NCBI RefSeq assembly: GCF_001667735.1 | Contig: NZ_LZJN01000117.1 | Span: forward strand, 1 to 60,687 | Reading direction: 5' to 3' | DNA: 60,687 nucleotides | Source of the DNA: Mycobacterium sp. E183 | Lineage (GTDB): Bacteria > Actinomycetota > Actinomycetes > Mycobacteriales > Mycobacteriaceae | Shown here: piece by piece, positions 42,706-52,034 of the stretch | Layout of the letters: each line of letters starts with the position of its first letter | Position numbering within the stretch: position 1 is the first letter of the stretch | The notes under the pieces: generated by a model | The model's input: the letters and a program-made list of their open reading frames with translations, nothing else | Databases searched by the model: none | Told to the model about the DNA's origin: nothing | Program-made: the position numbers and the translations under genes

Positions 42706-43389
42706 ATGTCAAGGCTATCCGTGGATTCCGGTCAAATTCTCGACCAACCGCCGACGCAAACCGACGGCCAAGTTCAACCGATGACCAACGCCGAAGTCGT
42801 CTTCAAGGGCCGCAACGTAGAAATCCCCGACCACTATCGGGTGTACGTCTCCCAGAAACTCGCCCGCCTCGAGCGGTTCGATCGCTCCATCTATCTCTTC
42901 GATGTCGAGCTCAAGCACGCGCCCAACCGGCGACAGCGCAAATCGTGTCAACGCGTCGAGATCACCGCCCGCGGCCGCGGGCCGGTAAGCCGGGCGGAGG
43001 CCTGCGCCGACAGCTTCTACGCGGCATTCGAGTCCGCGGTCGACAAGCTGGAGAACCGGCTGCGCCGCGCCAAGGATCGCCGCAAGGTCCACTACGGCGA
43101 CAAGACGCCGGTGTCGCTGGCCGCCGCCACCGCGGTCGTGCCGCCGCCGGCGCAGGAACGTGCGCCCGAACCGCCGGCCGAGCATGACGGCGCCGAGGCC
43201 GGCCACGAGCCCGGTCGGATCGTGCGGACCAAGGAACACCCGGCTACGCCGATGACGGTCGACGACGCGCTCTACGAGATGGAGCTCGTCGGGCACGACT
43301 TCTTCCTCTTCCACGACAAGCAGACCGAGCGGCCCTGCGTGGTCTACCGGCGGCACGCCTACGACTACGGGCTGATCAGGCTCTCCTGA
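42706..43389 (+). CDS. hpf: Long-form ribosome hibernation promoting factor (Rv3241c-like)
   Basis: A 227-residue long HPF. The N-terminal S30AE domain (about 30-125: EVVFKGRNVEIPDHYRVYVS, YLFDVELKHAPNRRQRKSCQ) binds the decoding centre; a flexible Pro/Glu-rich linker leads to the C-terminal dimerisation domain (MTVDDALYEMELVGHDFFLF, VVYRRHAYDYGLI), which can pair 70S ribosomes. ATG 42706 (MSRLSVDSG) fits the recalled Rv3241c start; a TTG at 42697 is also in frame. secA1 follows after 83 bases. Confidence 0.94.
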   Translation: MSRLSVDSGQILDQPPTQTDGQVQPMTNAEVVFKGRNVEIPDHYRVYVSQKLARLERFDRSIYLFDVELKHAPNRRQRKSCQRVEITARGRGPVSRAEACADSFYAAFESAVDKLENRLRRAKDRRKVHYGDKTPVSLAAATAVVPPPAQERAPEPPAEHDGAEAGHEPGRIVRTKEHPATPMTVDDALYEMELVGHDFFLFHDKQTERPCVVYRRHAYDYGLIRLS

Positions 43390-43418
43390 GGTACGACGGC
43401 CATCACGGCGTCGTCACC

Positions 43419-43451
43419 TACGATGGGAGTCGCCTTAAGAGAAGAGACTCC
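43419..43451 (+). promoter_or_regulatory. secA1 promoter and leader hairpin
   Basis: TACGAT (43419-43424) is a good -10 box, placing the start of the RNA near 43431. GGAGTC (43426-43431) and GACTCC (43446-43451) form a perfect 6-bp inverted repeat with a 14-base loop, ending 10 bases before the GGGGA ribosome site. Confidence 0.45.
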
Positions 43452-43472
43452 TAACCAACAGGGGACATAGCT

Positions 43473-46298
43473 GTGCTGTCGAAGTTGCTGCGCCTTGGCG
43501 AAGGTCGCATGCTCAAGCGTCTCAAGCGGGTGGCTGACTACGTCAACACCCTGTCCGACGAGGTCGAAAAGCTGACCGACGCGGAGCTGCGGGCCAAGAC
43601 CGACGAGTTCAAGAAGCGGCATGCCGACGGCGAAAGCCTCGACGACCTGCTGCCCGAGGCCTTCGCGGTGGCCCGCGAGGCGGCCTGGCGGGTGCTCGAC
43701 CAGCGCCCGTTCGACGTGCAGGTGATGGGCGCGGCGGCGCTGCACTTCGGCAACGTGGCGGAGATGAAGACCGGTGAGGGCAAGACCCTGACCTCGGTGT
43801 TGCCGGCCTACCTCAACGGCATCGGCGGCAAGGGCGTGCACGTCGTCACCGTCAACGACTACCTGGCCAAACGCGACAGCGAGTGGATGGGCCGCGTGCA
43901 CCGCTTCCTCGGTCTCGAGGTCGGCGTGATACTCGCCCAGATGACCCCCGACGAGCGCCGGGTGGCGTATGCCGCCGACATCACCTACGGCACCAACAAC
44001 GAATTCGGCTTCGACTACCTGCGCGACAACATGGCGCATTCGCTCGACGACCTGGTGCAGCGCGGGCACAACTTCGCCATCGTCGACGAGGTCGACTCCA
44101 TCCTGATCGACGAGGCCCGCACCCCGCTGATCATCTCCGGCCCCGCCGACGGCGCCTCCAACTGGTACCTCGAGTTCGCCCGGCTGGCGCCATTGATGGA
44201 AAAGGACGTCCACTACGAGGTCGACCTGCGCAAGCGCACCGTCGGGGTGCACGAACTGGGTGTGGAGTTCGTCGAGGATCAGCTCGGCATCGACAACCTC
44301 TACGAGGCCGCCAACTCGCCGCTGGTCAGCTACCTCAACAACGCGCTGAAGGCCAAGGAGCTGTTCAACCGCGACAAGGACTACATCGTCCGCGACGGCG
44401 AGGTGCTGATCGTCGACGAGTTCACCGGCCGCGTGCTCTACGGCCGCCGCTACAACGAGGGCATGCACCAGGCCATCGAGGCCAAGGAGCACGTCGAGAT
44501 CAAGGCCGAGAACCAGACGCTGGCCACCATCACGCTGCAGAACTACTTCCGGCTCTACGACAAGCTCGCCGGCATGACCGGTACCGCTCAGACCGAGGCG
44601 GCCGAGCTGCACGAGATCTACAAGCTGGGCGTGGTGCCCATCCCGACCAACAAGCCGATGGTCCGCACCGACCAGTCCGACCTCATCTACAAGACCGAGG
44701 AGGCCAAGTACATCGCGGTGGTCGACGACGTCGTCGAGCGCTACGAGAAGGGCCAGCCGGTCCTGATCGGTACCACCAGCGTCGAGCGCTCCGAGTACCT
44801 GTCGCGCCAGTTCCAGAAGCGCCGCGTCCCGCACAACGTGCTCAACGCCAAGTACCACGAGCAGGAGGCGGGCATCGTCGCCGTGGCGGGCCGCCGCGGC
44901 GGGGTCACGGTGGCGACCAACATGGCCGGCCGCGGTACCGACATCGTGCTGGGCGGCAACGTCGACTTCCTCACCGACCAGCGGCTGCGCGAGCGCGGCC
45001 TCGACCCGGTGGAGACGCCCGAGGAGTACGAGGCGGCCTGGCACGAGGAGCTGCCCAAGGTCAAGGAGGAGGCCGGCAAGGAGGCCGCCGAGGTGGTCGA
45101 GGCCGGCGGCCTGTACGTGCTGGGCACCGAGCGGCACGAGTCGCGGCGCATCGACAACCAGCTGCGCGGCCGCTCCGGCCGCCAGGGCGACCCAGGCGAG
45201 TCCCGCTTCTATCTGTCACTGGGCGACGAGCTCATGCGCCGGTTCAACGGCGCCGCGCTGGAGGCGATGCTCAACCGGCTCAACCTGCCCGACGACGTGC
45301 CCATCGAAGCCAAGATGGTCACCCGCGCGATCAAGAGTGCCCAGACCCAGGTCGAGCAGCAGAACTTCGAGGTCCGCAAGAACGTCCTCAAGTACGACGA
45401 GGTGATGAACCAGCAGCGCAAGGTGATCTACGCCGAGCGCCGCCGCATCCTGGAGGGCGAGAACCTCAAGGAGCAGGCGCTGGACATGGTCCGCGACGTG
45501 GTCACCGCCTACGTCAACGGTGCGACCGCCGACGGCTACGCCGAGGACTGGGACCTCGAGGCGTTGTGGACCGCGCTCAAGACCCTGTACCCGGTCGGCA
45601 TCGACCACGAGACGTTGATGCGCGTGGACGCCGACTCCGACCGCGACGACCTCACCCGCGAGGAGCTGCTCGACGAGCTGCTCAAGGACGCCGAACGGGC
45701 TTATGCCGCAAGGGAAGCCGAGCTGGAAGAGATCGCCGGCGAGGGCGCGATGCGCCAGCTGGAACGCAACGTGTTGCTCAACGTCATCGACCGCAAGTGG
45801 CGCGAGCACCTCTACGAGATGGACTACCTCAAGGAAGGCATCGGGCTGCGCGCAATGGCGCAGCGCGACCCGCTGGTGGAGTACCAGCGCGAGGGCTACG
45901 ACATGTTCATGGCGATGCTCGACGGCATGAAAGAGGAGTCGGTCGGATTCCTCTTCAACGTCACGGTCGAGGCGGTGCCCACCCCACAGGTCGCGCCGGT
46001 GGAAACGCCGGAGGGGCTCAAGGATCTGGGAACCGCGGCGGACCAGGGCGAGGCCGTCCCGCCCGCGCGGGAAGAGCCGCCAACCCAGTTGCGCGCCAAG
46101 GGGATTGACAACGAGGCGCCGGCGATGACCTACTCCGGCCCGTCGGAGGACGGCTCGGCGCAGGTGCAACGCAACGGCGGCGACGGTCAGCGGACGCCGG
46201 CGGGCGTGGCGGGCGGCGGTTCCCGGCGCGAGCGCCGCGCGGCCGCCAGGCAGCAAGGCCGCGGCGCCAAGCCGCCGAAGTCGGTCAAGCGCCGCTAG
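43473..46298 (+). CDS. secA1: Preprotein translocase ATPase SecA1
   Basis: Housekeeping motor that drives unfolded preproteins through SecYEG. 941 residues (about 949 in M. tuberculosis). Walker [14 protein letters not shown], Walker [17 protein letters not shown], motif III-like [12 protein letters not shown], and the second helicase domain [15 protein letters not shown] and [15 protein letters not shown] are intact. The C-terminal tail is basic and lacks the Cys-rich zinc end found in proteobacteria, usual for SecA1. GTG start 7 bases after GGGGA. Confidence 0.97.
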   Translation: MLSKLLRLGEGRMLKRLKRVADYVNTLSDEVEKLTDAELRAKTDEFKKRHADGESLDDLLPEAFAVAREAAWRVLDQRPFDVQVMGAAALHFGNVAEMKTGEGKTLTSVLPAYLNGIGGKGVHVVTVNDYLAKRDSEWMGRVHRFLGLEVGVILAQMTPDERRVAYAADITYGTNNEFGFDYLRDNMAHSLDDLVQRGHNFAIVDEVDSILIDEARTPLIISGPADGASNWYLEFARLAPLMEKDVHYEVDLRKRTVGVHELGVEFVEDQLGIDNLYEAANSPLVSYLNNALKAKELFNRDKDYIVRDGEVLIVDEFTGRVLYGRRYNEGMHQAIEAKEHVEIKAENQTLATITLQNYFRLYDKLAGMTGTAQTEAAELHEIYKLGVVPIPTNKPMVRTDQSDLIYKTEEAKYIAVVDDVVERYEKGQPVLIGTTSVERSEYLSRQFQKRRVPHNVLNAKYHEQEAGIVAVAGRRGGVTVATNMAGRGTDIVLGGNVDFLTDQRLRERGLDPVETPEEYEAAWHEELPKVKEEAGKEAAEVVEAGGLYVLGTERHESRRIDNQLRGRSGRQGDPGESRFYLSLGDELMRRFNGAALEAMLNRLNLPDDVPIEAKMVTRAIKSAQTQVEQQNFEVRKNVLKYDEVMNQQRKVIYAERRRILEGENLKEQALDMVRDVVTAYVNGATADGYAEDWDLEALWTALKTLYPVGIDHETLMRVDADSDRDDLTREELLDELLKDAERAYAAREAELEEIAGEGAMRQLERNVLLNVIDRKWREHLYEMDYLKEGIGLRAMAQRDPLVEYQREGYDMFMAMLDGMKEESVGFLFNVTVEAVPTPQVAPVETPEGLKDLGTAADQGEAVPPAREEPPTQLRAKGIDNEAPAMTYSGPSEDGSAQVQRNGGDGQRTPAGVAGGGSRRERRAAARQQGRGAKPPKSVKRR

Positions 46299-46312
46299 CG
46301 CGCGCCTTTCTC

Positions 46313-46372
46313 GCCGAGTGTGCGGCTAGCTTCACGCTCGGCGCCGAAGGTGCGGCTCGCTTCACGCTCGCC
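46313..46372. repeat. Second head-to-tail pair of 30-bp repeat units
   Basis: Unit 1 (46313-46342: starts GCCGAGTGTGCGGCTAGC, ends CTCGGC) and unit 2 (46343-46372: GCCGAAGGTGCGGCTCGC, ends CTCGCC) are adjacent and differ at only a few positions. On the minus strand they read GCCGAGCGTGAAGCTAGC..., matching the frame of the units near 19.7 and 36.7 kb. They lie 15 bases after the secA1 stop. Confidence 0.6.
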
Positions 46373-46437
46373 ACGGCCCGGGGATTTGAGGCAGTCGCCC
46401 CATGCGTCGACGGCACCCCCGCGCGCACGATTCCCGC

Positions 46438-47178
46438 ATGATCACTTCGCCTTTGGCGGCCGCCACGGCCGTCCTGCAGAACCCCCGCCTGCCGTCCGGA
46501 GACGACGAACGGTTCGTCGGCTTCGGCGTGATGGGCCTTCCGTTCGCCAGCGGACACTATCTGGCGTTGCGGGTATTTCCGGCCACGTCGTTTTCGCCCG
46601 GCTATCGGTCGGTGTGGCACCGCGACCCCGACGGCGCGTGGACCTTCTACGCAACGACGCCGGGCCCGCAGAGCTGCGCCCGGTTCTTCAGCTCGGCGAC
46701 GCCCAACGATGCGGTGCAGTGCGACATCGACGTCGCCTGGGTCACCCCGTGGTCGCTGTTCGTCGAGATCCCGGGATTGCTGGCCTGGCACATCGATATC
46801 GGCACCACCGCGTCCACCCGACTGATGAGCACGGTCGGCGGGCGGTTGCCGGCGCGGGCGTGGACCAACCGCGCGCTGCTGGCCGCCCTCGGCCGGGCCG
46901 CGGGCCCGACGCTGAGGGCCGGCCGGGTCCGCCTGTCCGGCACCGCGCCCAACGGGCAGCGGTTCATGATCGCCCCCGCGCAAGTGTGGGCGGTGGCGGG
47001 TTCGCGCGCGGCATGGCGCGGGGTGGACCTCGGGCCGGTCGGGCCGCTGCCGCACCAACCGCGGCTGGCCGGTTTCCGGCCGCCGCAGCGCGGCCTGTTC
47101 GTGGTGGGTTCGGGCCATTTCGAAACCTTCGACGCCGGCCGCCATCACGCCGTCGGACGCACTGTGCCAATCGGCTGA
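46438..47178 (+). CDS. Uncharacterised 246-residue protein
   Basis: I do not recognise a family. The protein has no membrane helix; it alternates hydrophobic beta-like strands (FVGFGVMGLPFASGHYLALRVF, WTFYATTPGPQSCARFFSS, SLFVEIPGLLAWHIDIGTT) with a C-terminal Pro/His/Gly-rich part ending HHAVGRTVPIG. Such a pattern fits an all-beta ligand-binding fold, unproven. ATG 46438 is used; an ATG at 46402 would add 12 residues. I know of no ortholog at this place in M. tuberculosis, where Rv3239c follows secA1. Confidence 0.72.
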   Translation: MITSPLAAATAVLQNPRLPSGDDERFVGFGVMGLPFASGHYLALRVFPATSFSPGYRSVWHRDPDGAWTFYATTPGPQSCARFFSSATPNDAVQCDIDVAWVTPWSLFVEIPGLLAWHIDIGTTASTRLMSTVGGRLPARAWTNRALLAALGRAAGPTLRAGRVRLSGTAPNGQRFMIAPAQVWAVAGSRAAWRGVDLGPVGPLPHQPRLAGFRPPQRGLFVVGSGHFETFDAGRHHAVGRTVPIG

Positions 47179-47202
47179 CCGCGGACCGATGAGCTGGGCA
47201 CA

Positions 47203-48762
47203 ATGAGGCCCATGTCGGAGCCCGAACTGCCGACCCGGGCGGAGCTGCTGGCCGCGCTGTCGGTGGCGATCGACCTGGGTTTGGGCCAGCCCGCCGAGCA
47301 CATGCTCCGGGCGGCGCTGATCGCGACCAGGCTTGCCGACCGGCTCGGGCTCGACACCGACGAACGGGATTGCACCTATTACACGACCCTGATCATGTGG
47401 ATCGGCTGTCACGCCGACTCCCACGAATACGCGCGGTGGTTCGGCGACGACATCGCCGTGCGCCACGACTCGTATCTCGTCGACTGGTCCGGGCTGCCCT
47501 ACCTGCGGTTCCTGGCCGGCAACGTGGGGCGCGGCCAGCCGCTGACGCACCGATTGAGCGTCATGGCAACGCTTTTCGCCAACGCGCGCGGCCACATCTC
47601 CCGCCTGATCCACTCGCATTGCACCTCGGCGGCCGTCCTGGCCGACCGAATGGGGCTGGGGCCCGACGTGCAGGCGGCCGTGGCGTTCGCCTTCGAGCGC
47701 TACGACGGCGGCGGGTTGCCCGCAGGCGCCCGGGGCGACGAGATCCCGATCCAGATGCGCATCGCTCAGCTGGCCGACATGGTCGAGGTGCACCATCGCA
47801 CCTACGGCGTCGCGGGGGCCGAGGCCATGGTGCGTGATCGGCGCGGCGGGCAATTCGACCCCCAGGTCGCCGACGCCTTCCTGCGTCACGGCGAGCAGAT
47901 CCTGGCCGGCCCGCAGGCCGGCGACTCCTGGGCCGCGGCACTGGCCGCCGCGCCCGATCGGGATCAGCGGCTCGACGACCGGTCGCTGGACGCCCTGCTC
48001 GTCGCCCTCGGCGACTTCGTCGACCTGAAATGCCCGTTCACCCTTGGGCATTCGCGCGCGGTCGCCCGGCTCGCCGGGGACGCCGCGCGGGCCGCGGGCG
48101 TCGACGCCGACGCGGTGGCCCTGACGCGACGCGCGGGTCACGTCCACGACCTGGGCCGCATCGGGGTGTCGAACCAGATCTGGTCCCGGGAGGGGCCGCT
48201 GACGGCCTCGGAATTCGAACGCGTGCGGCTGCACCCGTATCTGACGGTCCGCATCCTCAACCAGGTGCCCGGCCTGCGGCAGCTCGCGGAGGTCGCGGGC
48301 AATCACCATGAATGCCTGGACGGTTCGGGGTATCCGCGTGGGCTCGCCGGCTCCGCGCTCGGTCTGCCGGACCGGATCCTGGCCGCCGCGGTCTGCTATC
48401 AGTCCGCCTGCGAGCCCAGGCCGTATCGCGAGCAGATGTCGCCGGACGCGGCGGCCAGGCGGCTGCGCGGCCGGGCGCGGGCCGGTGAACTGGAATCGGT
48501 CGCCGTCGAAGCGGTGCTGCACGCGGCCGGTCAACCCGCGCAGCGGCCCAAAATGCGGCCGGACGGGTTGACCCCCAGGGAGATCGAAGTGCTGTGCCTG
48601 GTCGCGCGCGGCGCCTCCAACAAGGACATCGCGGCGTCGCTGGTGATCAGCGAGAAGACCGCCCGCAACCACGTCGAGCGCACCTACGCCAAGATCGGCG
48701 TTTCGAACCGCATCGGCGCCAGCATGTACGCGCTGCGCAACGGACTGGTCAAAAATACCTAG
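47203..48762 (+). CDS. HD-GYP/LuxR hybrid regulator
   Basis: A 519-residue protein that joins a two-part HD-GYP region to a DNA-binding domain. A first, degenerate copy (about 135-200) reads HSHCTSAAVLADRMGL and ERYDGGGLPAGARGDEIP. A second, intact copy (about 265-410) has GHSRAVARLAG, HVHDLGRIGVSN, HHECLDGSGYPRGL and QSACEPRPYRE. A LuxR-type helix-turn-helix closes it (LTPREIEVLCLVARGASNKDIAASLV...VISEKTARNHV). HD-GYP domains hydrolyse cyclic dinucleotides or related molecules. ATG 47203 or 47212. Not known to me at this locus in M. tuberculosis. Confidence 0.9.
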   Translation: MRPMSEPELPTRAELLAALSVAIDLGLGQPAEHMLRAALIATRLADRLGLDTDERDCTYYTTLIMWIGCHADSHEYARWFGDDIAVRHDSYLVDWSGLPYLRFLAGNVGRGQPLTHRLSVMATLFANARGHISRLIHSHCTSAAVLADRMGLGPDVQAAVAFAFERYDGGGLPAGARGDEIPIQMRIAQLADMVEVHHRTYGVAGAEAMVRDRRGGQFDPQVADAFLRHGEQILAGPQAGDSWAAALAAAPDRDQRLDDRSLDALLVALGDFVDLKCPFTLGHSRAVARLAGDAARAAGVDADAVALTRRAGHVHDLGRIGVSNQIWSREGPLTASEFERVRLHPYLTVRILNQVPGLRQLAEVAGNHHECLDGSGYPRGLAGSALGLPDRILAAAVCYQSACEPRPYREQMSPDAAARRLRGRARAGELESVAVEAVLHAAGQPAQRPKMRPDGLTPREIEVLCLVARGASNKDIAASLVISEKTARNHVERTYAKIGVSNRIGASMYALRNGLVKNT

Positions 48763-48789
48763 TGCCCCGCCCGGGGAAGATGAGGCAAA

Positions 48790-48802
48790 CGACCTATGGT
48801 CG
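48790..48802 (+). promoter_or_regulatory. mddA promoter with palindrome
   Basis: CGACC-tat-GGTCG is a perfect 5-3-5 inverted repeat; TATGGT inside it (48795-48800) fits the -10 consensus and would start RNA about 25 bases before the mddA ATG. Confidence 0.35.
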
Positions 48803-48831
48803 AGCGCTCGCACGCGGCGGACACTTAGCCC

Positions 48832-49587
48832 ATGAAGCGATATCTGACGCTTGGTTACGGCGCCGCGGCGTACCTGCTCTTCCTCGCGGCGTTCCTGTAT
48901 CTCATCGGTTTCGTGGGCAATTTCGCGGTGCCCCGAAGCGTCGATCATGGGCTCGCCGCGCCCATCGTCCAGGCCATCCCGATCAACGCGGTCCTGGTCG
49001 CCCTCTTCGGGGTGCAGCACAGCGTGATGGCCCGGCCCGCGTTCAAGCGGTGGTGGGCACGCTTCGTGCCGTCGTCGATCGAGCGCAGCACCTACGTGGT
49101 GTTCTCGAGCGTCGTGCTCGCCCTGATGTACTGGCAATGGCGGACGATGCCGACAGTCGTCTGGGAGGTGCGGATGCCGGCGGCCCGCGCGCTGCTGTGG
49201 GCGCTGTTCTGGCTCGGCTGGGCGATCGCGCTGCTGGCGACGTTCCTGATCAACCACTTCGACCTGTTCGGGCTCCGGCAGGTGTACCTGGCATCGCGCC
49301 AACAGCCTTACACCAGCGTCGAATTCCGCGTCCGGCTCCTCTACCGCGTGGTGCGGCACCCCCTGATGCTCGGGATGGGCATCGCGTTCTGGGCCGCGCC
49401 CGTCATGACGGCCGGGCATCTGTTGTTCTCGGTCGGCATGACGCTCTACATCCTGGTCGCCACCCAGCTGGAGGAGCGGGACCTGGTCGCGTCGCTGGGC
49501 CACCAATACCTCGATTACCGCCGCGAGGTGTCGATGCTTGTGCCTATTCCGCGACGCCGAGCTGCGGGGATGGCGCGGCAGGGCTGA
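48832..49587 (+). CDS. mddA: Methanethiol S-methyltransferase MddA (Rv3238c-like)
   Basis: A 251-residue membrane methyltransferase of the NnrU/isoprenylcysteine methyltransferase group with about five helices. The C-terminal SAM-binding part reads YRVVRHPLMLGMGIAFWAAP and EERDLVASLGHQYLDYRREV. MddA makes dimethyl sulfide from methanethiol and SAM, and the M. tuberculosis homolog Rv3238c was reported active. Position before the antiporter pair matches Rv3238c. Confidence 0.87.
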   Translation: MKRYLTLGYGAAAYLLFLAAFLYLIGFVGNFAVPRSVDHGLAAPIVQAIPINAVLVALFGVQHSVMARPAFKRWWARFVPSSIERSTYVVFSSVVLALMYWQWRTMPTVVWEVRMPAARALLWALFWLGWAIALLATFLINHFDLFGLRQVYLASRQQPYTSVEFRVRLLYRVVRHPLMLGMGIAFWAAPVMTAGHLLFSVGMTLYILVATQLEERDLVASLGHQYLDYRREVSMLVPIPRRRAAGMARQG

Positions 49588-49659
49588 GTCTCTAGCAGTT
49601 CCGTAGGAGGTCGGCGATCCGGCGCCCGCGCCCCCGTCCCACCTGTCAGGATTGACGGT

Positions 49660-50142
49660 ATGGATGTCAAGGAGGTGCTGCTGCCGGGCGTCGGTCTTCG
49701 CTACGAGTTCACCGATCACAAGGGCGACCGCATCGGCATCATCGCCCGGCGAGGCGGCGATTTCGAGGTCGTCGTCTACGCCCGGGAGGATCCCGACGAG
49801 GCCCGCCCGCTCCTGCACCTCAGCGAGGAAGAGGCCGAGGTGGTGGCCGCGATCCTCGGGGCGCCCCGGATCGCCGAGCGGTTCACCGAACTGGCCCGGG
49901 AAATACCCGGGCTCGAGACCGGGCAGGTTCACATCCTGGCCGGCAGCCCGTTCGTCGACCACCCCTTGGGCGACACCCACGCCCGCACCCGCACCGGCGC
50001 CTCCATCGTCGCGATCGTGCGCAACGACGAAGTGCTCGCCTCGCCCGGGCCGGCCGAAATGCTCCATGCCCGAGACGTTTTGATTGTCATCGGAACCCAG
50101 GACGGCATCGCCGGCGTCGAGCAGATAATCGACAAAGGCTGA
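49660..50142 (+). CDS. Antiporter regulatory subunit with TrkA-C domain (Rv3237c-like)
   Basis: A 160-residue cytosolic protein, same size as Rv3237c. The N-terminal half (DVKEVLLPGVGLRYEFTDHK, RIGIIARRGGDFEVVVY) is the KhtT-like domain; the C-terminal half is a TrkA-C/RCK-C domain (GASIVAIVRNDEVLASPGPA, RDVLIVIGTQDGI) that binds a nucleotide ligand and gates the partner. The antiporter starts 4 bases after its stop. Confidence 0.92.
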   Translation: MDVKEVLLPGVGLRYEFTDHKGDRIGIIARRGGDFEVVVYAREDPDEARPLLHLSEEEAEVVAAILGAPRIAERFTELAREIPGLETGQVHILAGSPFVDHPLGDTHARTRTGASIVAIVRNDEVLASPGPAEMLHARDVLIVIGTQDGIAGVEQIIDKG

Positions 50143-50146
50143 GCCG

Positions 50147-51280
50147 GTGCAAATTTCGTGGGCGCTGCTGCTACAGCTCGGCGCCCTCCTGGCCACGCTG
50201 GCCGTATTGGGCGCCGTGGCAAGGCGATTCGCTTTGTCGCCGATACCGGTCTACCTGCTCGCGGGCCTGTCCCTCGGTAAGGGCGGCATCCTGCCGTTGG
50301 ACGCGGGCGGCCAGTTCATCACGACGAGCGCGCCCATCGGCGTCGTGCTGCTGCTGCTGACCCTGGGCCTGGAGTTCTCCGCGGCCGAGTTCGCCACCAG
50401 CCTGCGCCACCACCTGCCGTCGGCGGGCGTCGACATCGTGCTCAACGCGGCGCCCGGCGCGGTCGCGGGCTGGCTGCTCGGACTGGACGGCGTCGCGATC
50501 CTGTGCCTGGCCGGCGTCACCTACATCTCCTCGTCCGGTGTGATCGCGCGCCTGCTGGAGGACCTGCACCGCCTCGGTAACCGGGAGACGCCGGCGGTGC
50601 TGTCCGTGCTGGTGCTCGAGGACTTCGCGATGGCGGCCTACCTGCCGCTGTTCGCCGTGCTCGCCGCGGGCGGCGGATGGCTGCACGCGGTCGGCGGCAT
50701 GGTGGTGGCGGTGGCCGCGCTGCTGGCGGCGTTCGCCGCGTCCTACCGCTGGGGCCACCACGTGGGACGGCTGGTCGAACACCCCGACTCCGAACAGCTG
50801 CTGCTCCGCGTGCTCGGCATCACCCTGATCGTGGCGGCGTTGGCCGAGTCCCTGCACGCATCCGCCGCCGTGGGCGCGTTCCTGGTGGGGCTCACGCTGA
50901 CCGGCGAGACGGCGGAACGCGCCCGTCAGGTGCTGGGCCCCCTGCGGGACCTGTTCGCCGCGATCTTCTTCCTGGCGATCGGCTTTTCGGTCGACCCGCA
51001 CGCGCTGATCCCGATGCTTCCGGCGGCGCTGATATTGGCCGCGGTGACGGCGGCGACCAAGGTGGCCACCGGGATCTTCGCCGCCCGGCGCGACGGGGTG
51101 GCGCGGCGCGGGCAGCTGCGGGCGGGCACGGCGCTCGTCGCCCGCGGCGAATTCTCGCTGATCATCATCGGCTTGGCCGGCACGTCGATCCCCGCGGTCG
51201 CCGCGCTGGCGACGTCGTACGTGTTCGTCATGGCGATTCTGGGTCCAGTGCTCACCCGCTACACGCCGGCGGCCCGCTGA
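50147..51280 (+). CDS. Monovalent cation/proton antiporter, KefB-like (Rv3236c-like)
   Basis: A 377-residue CPA2-type membrane protein with about 12 helices (LLLLTLGLEFSAAEFAT, the LGLEFS motif; GVTYISSSGVIARLLEDL; AFLVGLTLTGETAERARQVL). It lacks the C-terminal RCK domain of E. coli KefB, which is supplied by the separate upstream subunit. Likely exports K+ or Na+ in exchange for protons. GTG start at 50147. Confidence 0.92.
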   Translation: MQISWALLLQLGALLATLAVLGAVARRFALSPIPVYLLAGLSLGKGGILPLDAGGQFITTSAPIGVVLLLLTLGLEFSAAEFATSLRHHLPSAGVDIVLNAAPGAVAGWLLGLDGVAILCLAGVTYISSSGVIARLLEDLHRLGNRETPAVLSVLVLEDFAMAAYLPLFAVLAAGGGWLHAVGGMVVAVAALLAAFAASYRWGHHVGRLVEHPDSEQLLLRVLGITLIVAALAESLHASAAVGAFLVGLTLTGETAERARQVLGPLRDLFAAIFFLAIGFSVDPHALIPMLPAALILAAVTAATKVATGIFAARRDGVARRGQLRAGTALVARGEFSLIIIGLAGTSIPAVAALATSYVFVMAILGPVLTRYTPAAR

Positions 51281-51310
51281 CGCCCGCGGCCGGGCCTTGA
51301 TCACCGGCGG

Positions 51311-51850
51311 TCAACCGATGTGGAGGGCCACCACCAGCCACCGGGCGCCGGCGTCGGCGGGCATCCGCTCGACACGGCAGGCGATGGCATGGACCCGGTT
51401 CCCCCGGCTGTAGGAGCCGGACACCTCGGCGGCGGCATCCGGGTCCCGATGACCGGCCGGCTGCAGCCGCACCCGGCGCAACACCGCGGCGCCCGCGCGC
51501 CCGGTGGCCGACTGACTCACCGCGACAACGGAATCCACCAGGCTGGGCGTCAGCAAGGGGCGCAGTTGCGCGGCCGGTCGGCGGCGGTCGATGACCTCCA
51601 GCACCCGGCGCAGCGCAGCGTCGGCGAACGCCGCCGCCTGGCGCATCTGCGGCGACGTGGCCGCGCGGACCGGCTCCGCGGGTTGCCGCCCGGGCGGGTA
51701 GGGGCGGGGGCCGCGGCGGCGCAGCGGTGCCCGCGCCGATGGCCGGCACGCGGGAACGCTCGGCGGGACGTCTTGCGGGGGAGGCTCGTAGTCGACGACG
51801 GGCAGGACGGCGAAGGCGTCGGACGGACCCGCGACAGGACTGCTGTTCAC
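51311..51850 (-). CDS. Rv3235-family protein
   Basis: A protein of about 179 residues. The N-terminal third is proline-rich and probably disordered; the C-terminal part (QMRQAAAFADAALRRVLEVIDRRRPAAQLRPLLTPSLVDSV, about 40 residues, then LRRVRLQPAG and RWLVVALHIG) is the conserved Rv3235 domain of actinobacteria, function unknown. The GTG pair at 51853/51850 has GGAGAG just upstream; ATG 51916 would give 201 residues. It faces the antiporter tail to tail and is divergent from the acyltransferase gene. Confidence 0.8.
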   Translation of the reverse strand: MNSSPVAGPSDAFAVLPVVDYEPPPQDVPPSVPACRPSARAPLRRRGPRPYPPGRQPAEPVRAATSPQMRQAAAFADAALRRVLEVIDRRRPAAQLRPLLTPSLVDSVVAVSQSATGRAGAAVLRRVRLQPAGHRDPDAAAEVSGSYSRGNRVHAIACRVERMPADAGARWLVVALHIG

Positions 51851-52034
51851 CACGCACTCTCCAACTCTTCGGTCGAACCGTGAGCCCGCTGGAGAGGGGC
51901 AGGCAGTGGTCATCATGGCACAACCGCGGCCCGCGCGTACCCGCGCTCGGCCGGGACCCGTCGAGACGATTACCGTGGGCGGGGCATCTCCTTAAGCAAC
52001 AGGGCGATGATTCGACGAGGAGGACTGCGCCCTT

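Noticed and set aside
42419..42784. A 122-codon plus-strand frame across the hpf upstream gap, ending in an ATGA at an internal hpf Met codon
   Set aside because: Codon use does not look like a mycobacterial gene (low GC at third positions), no domain, and it overlaps the N-terminus of hpf, whose start MSRLSVDSG matches the recalled ortholog. Treated as regulatory DNA.
43883..46108. A 741-codon second-frame ORF inside secA1
   Set aside because: Arg-rich shadow frame within an intact SecA1; no domain.
49588..49659. Terminator or small RNA between mddA and the antiporter operon
   Set aside because: No stable hairpin with a T run and no clear promoter was visible.
46285..50196. A 1303-codon open frame on the minus strand
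   Set aside because: It lies opposite five well-supported plus-strand genes, has the Arg/His/Gly/Asp-rich composition of antisense frames in GC-rich DNA, and shows no domain.
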